A stretch of DNA of 64,000 nt, from NCBI RefSeq assembly GCF_014651955.1, contig NZ_BMXW01000004.1, forward strand, positions 124,001 through 188,000, given 5' to 3'. Of this stretch, positions 59,684 to 64,000 are shown in pieces. The stretch is from Shewanella fodinae. Its GTDB lineage: Bacteria > Pseudomonadota > Gammaproteobacteria > Enterobacterales > Shewanellaceae. Under the pieces are notes generated by a model. The model worked only from the letters and a program-made list of their open reading frames with translations, was not told the DNA's origin and searched no databases. The translations under genes and the position numbers were made by a program. Position 1 is the stretch's first letter. Each line of letters starts with the position of its first letter.

Positions 59684-61069
59684 ATGCATATACATATTTT
59701 AGGGATTTGCGGCACCTTTATGGGGGGATTGGCCATACTGGCGCGCGCCATGGGCCACAAAGTGACGGGGGCCGACGCTAATGTATACCCGCCGATGAGT
59801 ACCCAATTGGAGCAACAAGGCATCACCTTGATCCAGGGATTTGAAGCATCACAGCTGCAACCCGCACCGGATTTAGTGGTGATCGGCAATGCCATGAGCC
59901 GTGGTAATCCTTGCGTGGAGGCCGTGCTGGAGCAGGGGCTGAAATACACCTCAGGCCCACAGTTTTTGCACGATTACATTCTGCCAGGGCGCTGGGTGCT
60001 GGCGGTTTCCGGTACCCATGGCAAAACGTCTACCTCCAGCATGTTGGCGTGGATCTTAGAGTCTTGTGGTTACCAACCCGGTTTTCTTATCGGTGGCATA
60101 CCGCGCAATTTTGGCGTATCGGCGCGTTTGGGGGATTCCCCTTTTTTTGTTGTAGAAGCCGATGAATATGACAGTGCTTTTTTTGATAAGCGTTCGAAGT
60201 TTGTGCATTACCAGCCGCGGACCTTGGTGATCAATAATCTGGAATATGATCATGCGGATATTTTTGAAGACTTGCATGCCATCCAGAAACAGTTTCATCA
60301 TCTACTGCGCATTGTGCCGGGCAATGGGCGGGTGATCTGGCCGCAAGACAGTGATGCGGTGGCCGCAGTGTTAGCCCAAGGGTGTTGGAGCGAGCAGGAA
60401 ACCATCAGTCACAGTGCTGGCAAGGGCGATTGGCAAGTGCAGCCCTTGGCCGAAGATGGACACCGTTTTGAGCTGCATCTTGCCGGGGAATCGCAAGGCG
60501 TGCTGGAATGGTCGTTACTCGGTAAACATAATATGGAAAATGCCTTGATGGCCGTGGCGGCGGCGCGGCATGTTGGCGTAAAACCTGCCGATGCCATTGC
60601 CGCACTAGCGGATTTTATTCCGCCTAAACGGCGACTGGAGCTGATAGGTAATATTCACGGGGTACAGGTTTTTGATGATTTTGCACATCATCCGACCGCC
60701 ATTGCCACGACTCTGCAAGGCCTGCGCGCCAAAATGGGCAAGGGGCATATCACAGTGGTGCTAGAGCCCCGTTCCAACACCATGAAGAGTGGCGTGCACA
60801 AAGCTACGCTGGCGGAGTCTATGCGTGATGCCGACAACGCTGTGCTGTATCAGGCCGATAACATCCATTGGGATATTGCGGCCGCAATGGATCATGCCAG
60901 TATTCCAATCACTGTGATGTACAGTATTCATGATGTAGTGCTGAAAGTGGCGGCGGAAGCTAAACCCGGCGACACCATAGTGATCATGAGTAATGGCGGT
61001 TTTGGTGGCATTCATGGCAAGTTGCTGACGGCACTCGATGCCAAATTTAACGCGGAGGCCCAGCGATGA
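59684..61069 (+). CDS. mpl: UDP-N-acetylmuramate:L-Ala-gamma-D-Glu-meso-DAP ligase
   Basis: 461 residues. Recycles murein tripeptide by ligating it to UDP-MurNAc, bypassing the Mur ligases. [39 protein letters not shown] at 1-39 is the Mpl N-terminus; the ATP site is [16 protein letters not shown] near 111-126; [21 protein letters not shown] near 158-178 and [18 protein letters not shown] near 331-348 are Mur-ligase motifs. E. coli Mpl has 457 residues. It overlaps ubiX by 4 bp, a linkage not needed functionally. Confidence 0.96.
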   Translation: MHIHILGICGTFMGGLAILARAMGHKVTGADANVYPPMSTQLEQQGITLIQGFEASQLQPAPDLVVIGNAMSRGNPCVEAVLEQGLKYTSGPQFLHDYILPGRWVLAVSGTHGKTSTSSMLAWILESCGYQPGFLIGGIPRNFGVSARLGDSPFFVVEADEYDSAFFDKRSKFVHYQPRTLVINNLEYDHADIFEDLHAIQKQFHHLLRIVPGNGRVIWPQDSDAVAAVLAQGCWSEQETISHSAGKGDWQVQPLAEDGHRFELHLAGESQGVLEWSLLGKHNMENALMAVAAARHVGVKPADAIAALADFIPPKRRLELIGNIHGVQVFDDFAHHPTAIATTLQGLRAKMGKGHITVVLEPRSNTMKSGVHKATLAESMRDADNAVLYQADNIHWDIAAAMDHASIPITVMYSIHDVVLKVAAEAKPGDTIVIMSNGGFGGIHGKLLTALDAKFNAEAQR

Positions 61070-61692
61070 AAAGCATCAGCCTAGCGTGGACCGGAGCTTC
61101 TGGCGCACCTTATGGACTGAAGCTGCTGCAGTGTTTGCTGCAGGCGGAGTATCAGGTGTTTCTGATGATCTCCAGTGCTGCTAGAGTGGTGTTGGCTCAA
61201 GAATTGGACATTAAACTCAGCGCCGCGCCAGACAAAGCCACTGAGCAACTGCGAGCTATTATGCCAGCAACTGGTGTGTTGCGCGTACTGGGTAAGGATG
61301 AGTGGTTCTCGCCTCCAGCGTCAGGCTCGGCGGCACCGAAACAGATGGTGATCTGTCCTTGCTCCACTGGCACCTTGGCGGCAGTGGCAACTGGGATGAG
61401 CAACAATCTGTTGGAACGTGCGGCCGATGTGGTATTGAAAGAACATGGTCAGCTACTGCTGGTGCCCAGAGAAACGCCGTTCAACGCGATTCACTTGCAA
61501 CATATGCTGAGTTTGACCCAGTTGGGCGCCGTTATTCTGCCTGCGGCTCCAGGGTTTTATCACCATCCCCAAACGGTTCAGGATCTGATAGACTTCGTCG
61601 TCGCCCGGATCCTCGACCATCTGGGTATTGCACATTCATTAACGCACCGCTGGGGTTATGACACACCAGATGGCGGTAGTATCGAAGACTGA
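61066..61692 (+). CDS. ubiX: Flavin prenyltransferase UbiX
   Basis: 208 residues. Makes prenylated FMN, the cofactor of UbiD-type decarboxylases used in ubiquinone synthesis. [42 protein letters not shown] at 4-45, then [105 protein letters not shown] covers the FMN and prenyl-phosphate sites (about 85-190). Starts within the mpl stop (ATGA). ubiD is not in this window. Confidence 0.96.
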   Translation: MKSISLAWTGASGAPYGLKLLQCLLQAEYQVFLMISSAARVVLAQELDIKLSAAPDKATEQLRAIMPATGVLRVLGKDEWFSPPASGSAAPKQMVICPCSTGTLAAVATGMSNNLLERAADVVLKEHGQLLLVPRETPFNAIHLQHMLSLTQLGAVILPAAPGFYHHPQTVQDLIDFVVARILDHLGIAHSLTHRWGYDTPDGGSIED

Positions 61693-61699
61693 GACGAGT

Positions 61700-62230
61700 A
61701 TGAAACACACCATCGAAATGATGATCTCTGCTGAGGAGATAAATAGCAAACTGGATGAACTGGCTGCGCGCATTAACGCCCATTACCAGGATACCGATAA
61801 GCTGCTGATGGTGGGCTTGCTTAAAGGTTCTGTGGTGTTTATGGCGGACTTATGCCGTCGTATCAAGGGCCATGTGGAGATCGACTTTATGTCGGTGTCT
61901 AGCTATGGCAATACCATGACCAGTTCCCGCGATGTAAAAATTCTCAAAGATGTGCAGTCCGATATTGCCGGGCGCCATGTGTTGATTGTGGAAGACCTTA
62001 TTGATTCGGGCAACACTCTCAATAAAGTGCGCGAAATGCTGCGGTTACGCGATCCTAAGAGCTTGGCACTGTGTACTTTGCTGGATAAGCCTGACCGTCG
62101 TGAAGTGGATGTGCCGGTTGATTTTGTCGGCTTTACCATTCCCGACGAATTTGTGGTAGGTTATGGCATCGACTATGCGGAGCAATACCGCAATCTCCCT
62201 TATATCGCCCGGGTTATCCCTCAGGAATAA
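61700..62230 (+). CDS. hpt: Hypoxanthine phosphoribosyltransferase
   Basis: 176 residues. Purine salvage: hypoxanthine (and guanine) plus PRPP to IMP (GMP). [29 protein letters not shown] at 1-29 matches Hpt; [18 protein letters not shown] near 41-58, [18 protein letters not shown] near 72-89, PRPP loop [21 protein letters not shown] near 100-120, and [30 protein letters not shown] near 141-170. I chose ATG 61700 over an in-frame start at 61658, which lies inside ubiX. A terminator follows. Confidence 0.96.
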   Translation: MKHTIEMMISAEEINSKLDELAARINAHYQDTDKLLMVGLLKGSVVFMADLCRRIKGHVEIDFMSVSSYGNTMTSSRDVKILKDVQSDIAGRHVLIVEDLIDSGNTLNKVREMLRLRDPKSLALCTLLDKPDRREVDVPVDFVGFTIPDEFVVGYGIDYAEQYRNLPYIARVIPQE

Positions 62231-62261
62231 AACTGCATTGAGCGGTTTTAGCAGGCGATCT

Positions 62262-62290
62262 GACTCCCGCAATAGCGGGAGTTTTGTTTT
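62262..62290 (+). terminator. Terminator after hpt
   Basis: CTCCCGC and GCGGGAG pair around AATA and are followed by TTTTGTTTT, 33 bases after the hpt stop and shortly before the ABC exporter genes. Confidence 0.85.
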
Positions 62291-62311
62291 ATCCAACAGA
62301 GGACTCAACAG

Positions 62312-63247
62312 ATGACAGCAGGTGTGGCGCTGGCGCTGGAAAACCTTAGAAAAACCTACAAGGGCGGCGTCGAGGCCGTCAAAGGTATCAATCTCAAGGT
62401 AAAGCAAGGAGATTTCTTCGCCTTGCTGGGCCCCAACGGGGCAGGCAAATCTACCACCATCGGTATTATCAGTTCGCTGGTACATAAAACCAGTGGCAAG
62501 GTTGAGGTGTTTGGTCACGATCTGGATAAAGAACTGGAATTGGCCAAGCTGTGTATCGGTTTGGTGCCGCAGGAGTTTAATTTCAACCAGTTTGAAACCG
62601 TACTGCAGATTGTGGTGAATCAGGCGGGTTACTATGGTGTGCCGCGGGCAGAAGCTCATATTCGGGCAAAGAAGTATCTGACTCAACTGGATTTGTGGCA
62701 AAAACGCGATGCCAAAGCTCGGGAACTCTCAGGCGGCATGAAACGGCGACTCATGATTGCCAGAGCGCTGATGCATGAACCACAACTGTTGATCCTTGAT
62801 GAACCGACTGCTGGGGTGGATATTGAATTGCGGCGCTCCATGTGGGAGTTCCTGCAACGCATTAATCAGGAAGGTGTCACTATTATTCTGACCACTCATT
62901 ATCTGGAAGAAGCTGAAATGCTTTGCCGCAACATCGGCATTATCGATAACGGGGTGCTGGTGGAATGCACCAGCATGAAAGCCTTGCTGGCGAAACTGGA
63001 TATGGAAACCTTTGTGTTGGATCTTAAGCAGTCGCAGGCACAGCTACCTGCACTCACAGGTATTCAGGCACGGCTTATTGACCCTAATACGCTGGAGGTG
63101 GATGTCGCCAAGTCCAATAGCCTCAATAGCGTGTTTGCTGCACTGACCGCACAGGGCATTGATGTATTGTCAATGCGTAACAAGACCAATCGGTTAGAGG
63201 AACTGTTTGTGGAATTGGTGGAACGGGACAAAGGAGCCAGCGCATGA
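62312..63247 (+). CDS. yadG: ABC-2 type exporter ATPase YadG
   Basis: 311 residues. Cytoplasmic ATPase of an ABC-2 exporter: Walker A GPNGAGKS near 40-47, Q-loop LVPQEFNFNQFETV near 86-99, signature LSGGMKRRLMIARALMHEP near 137-155, Walker B LLILDEPTAGVD near 157-168, and TTHYLEEAEMLC near 192-203. The gene pair and order are those of yadG-yadH in E. coli, whose substrate is unknown. It overlaps the permease gene by 4 bp (ATGA). Confidence 0.94.
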   Translation: MTAGVALALENLRKTYKGGVEAVKGINLKVKQGDFFALLGPNGAGKSTTIGIISSLVHKTSGKVEVFGHDLDKELELAKLCIGLVPQEFNFNQFETVLQIVVNQAGYYGVPRAEAHIRAKKYLTQLDLWQKRDAKARELSGGMKRRLMIARALMHEPQLLILDEPTAGVDIELRRSMWEFLQRINQEGVTIILTTHYLEEAEMLCRNIGIIDNGVLVECTSMKALLAKLDMETFVLDLKQSQAQLPALTGIQARLIDPNTLEVDVAKSNSLNSVFAALTAQGIDVLSMRNKTNRLEELFVELVERDKGASA

Positions 63248-64000
63248 GAGGCCTGTATTTTATCGCCTTCAAAAGCATTGTCATTAAAGAGATCACTCGC
63301 TTTAGCCGGATTTGGATCCAAACACTGCTGCCCCCTGCTATCACTATGACACTGTATTTTCTGATTTTTGGCAGCTTGGTCGGCAGCCGGATTGGCGAGA
63401 TGGGTGGCGTATCCTATATGGAATTTATCGCCCCTGGGCTGATCATGATGTCAGTAATCACTAACTCCTATTCCAATGTGGCTTCGTCCTTTTTCAGTGC
63501 CAAGTTTCAGCGCAATCTGGAAGAACTGCTGGTAGCACCGGTGCCACATTATGTCATGATTGGCGGCTATGTGGCCGGTGGTGTGGCTCGCGGTTTGCTG
63601 GTGGGGCTGATTGTCACCTTAGTGGCCATGTTCTTTGTGGATCTGCATCTGCAGCATCCATTGCTGGTGGTGGTCACGGTGTTTCTAACCTCAGTGCTGT
63701 TTGCTCTAGGCGGTCTGATTAACGCAGTATTTGCCCGTAATTTTGATGACATCAGTATTATTCCCACCTTTGTACTGACACCGTTGACCTATTTAGGCGG
63801 CGTGTTTTATTCGCTATCTTTGTTACCGGATTTTTGGCGTGGGGTGTCGGCGTTAAATCCGATAGTCTATATGATCAACGTATTCCGCTACGGCTTTCTT
63901 GGCTTTGCCGATATCAGTGTCGGGTTATCCATGCTAGTAATCGTCGGTTTCTGTGTTGGTCTATGGTTACTGGCATACTATCTGGTGTCGCGAGGCATTG
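63244..64000 (+). CDS. yadH: ABC-2 type permease YadH, cut at the right edge
   Basis: 252 complete codons visible; E. coli YadH has 256 residues, so only a few residues are missing beyond base 64000. The start MRGLYFIAFKSIVIKEITRFSRIWIQTLLPPAITMTLYFLIFG is typical of the family; six membrane segments follow, with GLIMMSVITNSYSNVASSFFSAKFQRNLEELLVAPVPHYVM near 62-102 and PTFVLTPLTYLGGVFYSLSLLPDFWRGVSALNPIVYMINVFRYGFLG near 173-219. It forms an exporter with the adjacent YadG. Confidence 0.92.
   Translation, partial: MRGLYFIAFKSIVIKEITRFSRIWIQTLLPPAITMTLYFLIFGSLVGSRIGEMGGVSYMEFIAPGLIMMSVITNSYSNVASSFFSAKFQRNLEELLVAPVPHYVMIGGYVAGGVARGLLVGLIVTLVAMFFVDLHLQHPLLVVVTVFLTSVLFALGGLINAVFARNFDDISIIPTFVLTPLTYLGGVFYSLSLLPDFWRGVSALNPIVYMINVFRYGFLGFADISVGLSMLVIVGFCVGLWLLAYYLVSRGI

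Overview
The window looks like a chromosomal segment of a Shewanella-type marine gammaproteobacterium. This rests on remembered gene content and order, not on a search: an arginine succinyltransferase (AST) cluster, then a DUF1338 gene, a two-component pair, a PepSY gene and crp; prkB-yheU-yheT-yheS-yheV; metK/tktA-epd-pgk-fba; and a periplasmic flavin reductase paired with a small tetraheme cytochrome. I see no tRNA, rRNA, CRISPR array, insertion sequence, integrase or prophage. Both ends cut genes: a TonB receptor on the left (C-terminus missing) and an ABC-2 permease on the right (a few residues missing).

Region by region. 1-9111 (minus strand): a tightly overlapping import operon (lipoprotein binding protein, two permeases, a double-ATPase protein, a TonB receptor) of the peptide/nickel/metallophore class, preceded by a second siderophore-type TonB receptor with a strong Fur box. 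9594-19227 (plus): pabA, a secreted S9 peptidase, an HDOD protein, then astC-astA-astD and a DUF1338 gene. 19420-28522 (mostly minus): PhoPQ-like two-component system with a PepSY protein, crp, prkB, yheU, yheT, a TIGR02444-like gene and the ABC-F protein yheS; a Sel1-repeat gene (plus) lies between crp and prkB, and yheV is divergent from yheS. 29021-34547 (plus): a three-gene SMC/condensin-like operon in the order ATPase, MksE-like, MksF-like, with no nuclease subunit. 34853-36625: a Tat-exported transglutaminase overlapping MerT-like and MerP-like genes. 36687-41468: CBS protein, PhoD-type phosphatase, an endonuclease/exonuclease/phosphatase-fold protein and rlmI. 41469-46930: an apparent anaerobic-respiration island with a long AT-rich regulatory region, a Tat-exported flavin reductase, a DcaP-like porin, a tetraheme cytochrome and an XylR/DmpR-class sigma-54 activator. 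47186-50690: a DAACS dicarboxylate/amino-acid symporter, a META-domain lipoprotein, a degenerate GGDEF protein and an unrecognised small protein. 50742-58021: metK behind MetJ boxes, divergent from tktA-epd-pgk-fba, with a folded-looking leader before tktA. 58087-64000: an NhaC-type antiporter, mpl, ubiX, hpt and a YadG/YadH exporter.

The most interesting block is 41618-46930. The reductase keeps the carboxylate-clamp Arg and His of fumarate reductases but has Gly where they have a fumarate-binding His, and the adjacent regulator has the exact zinc-site spacing of phenol-sensing DmpR/PoxR proteins. A candidate -24/-12 promoter, a CRP-like site and an inverted repeat precede the operon. Together these suggest respiration of an aromatic acrylate-type acid sensed by its aromatic ring. 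The nuclease-less condensin-like operon, the tktA leader and the transglutaminase-MerT-MerP trio are the next best leads.
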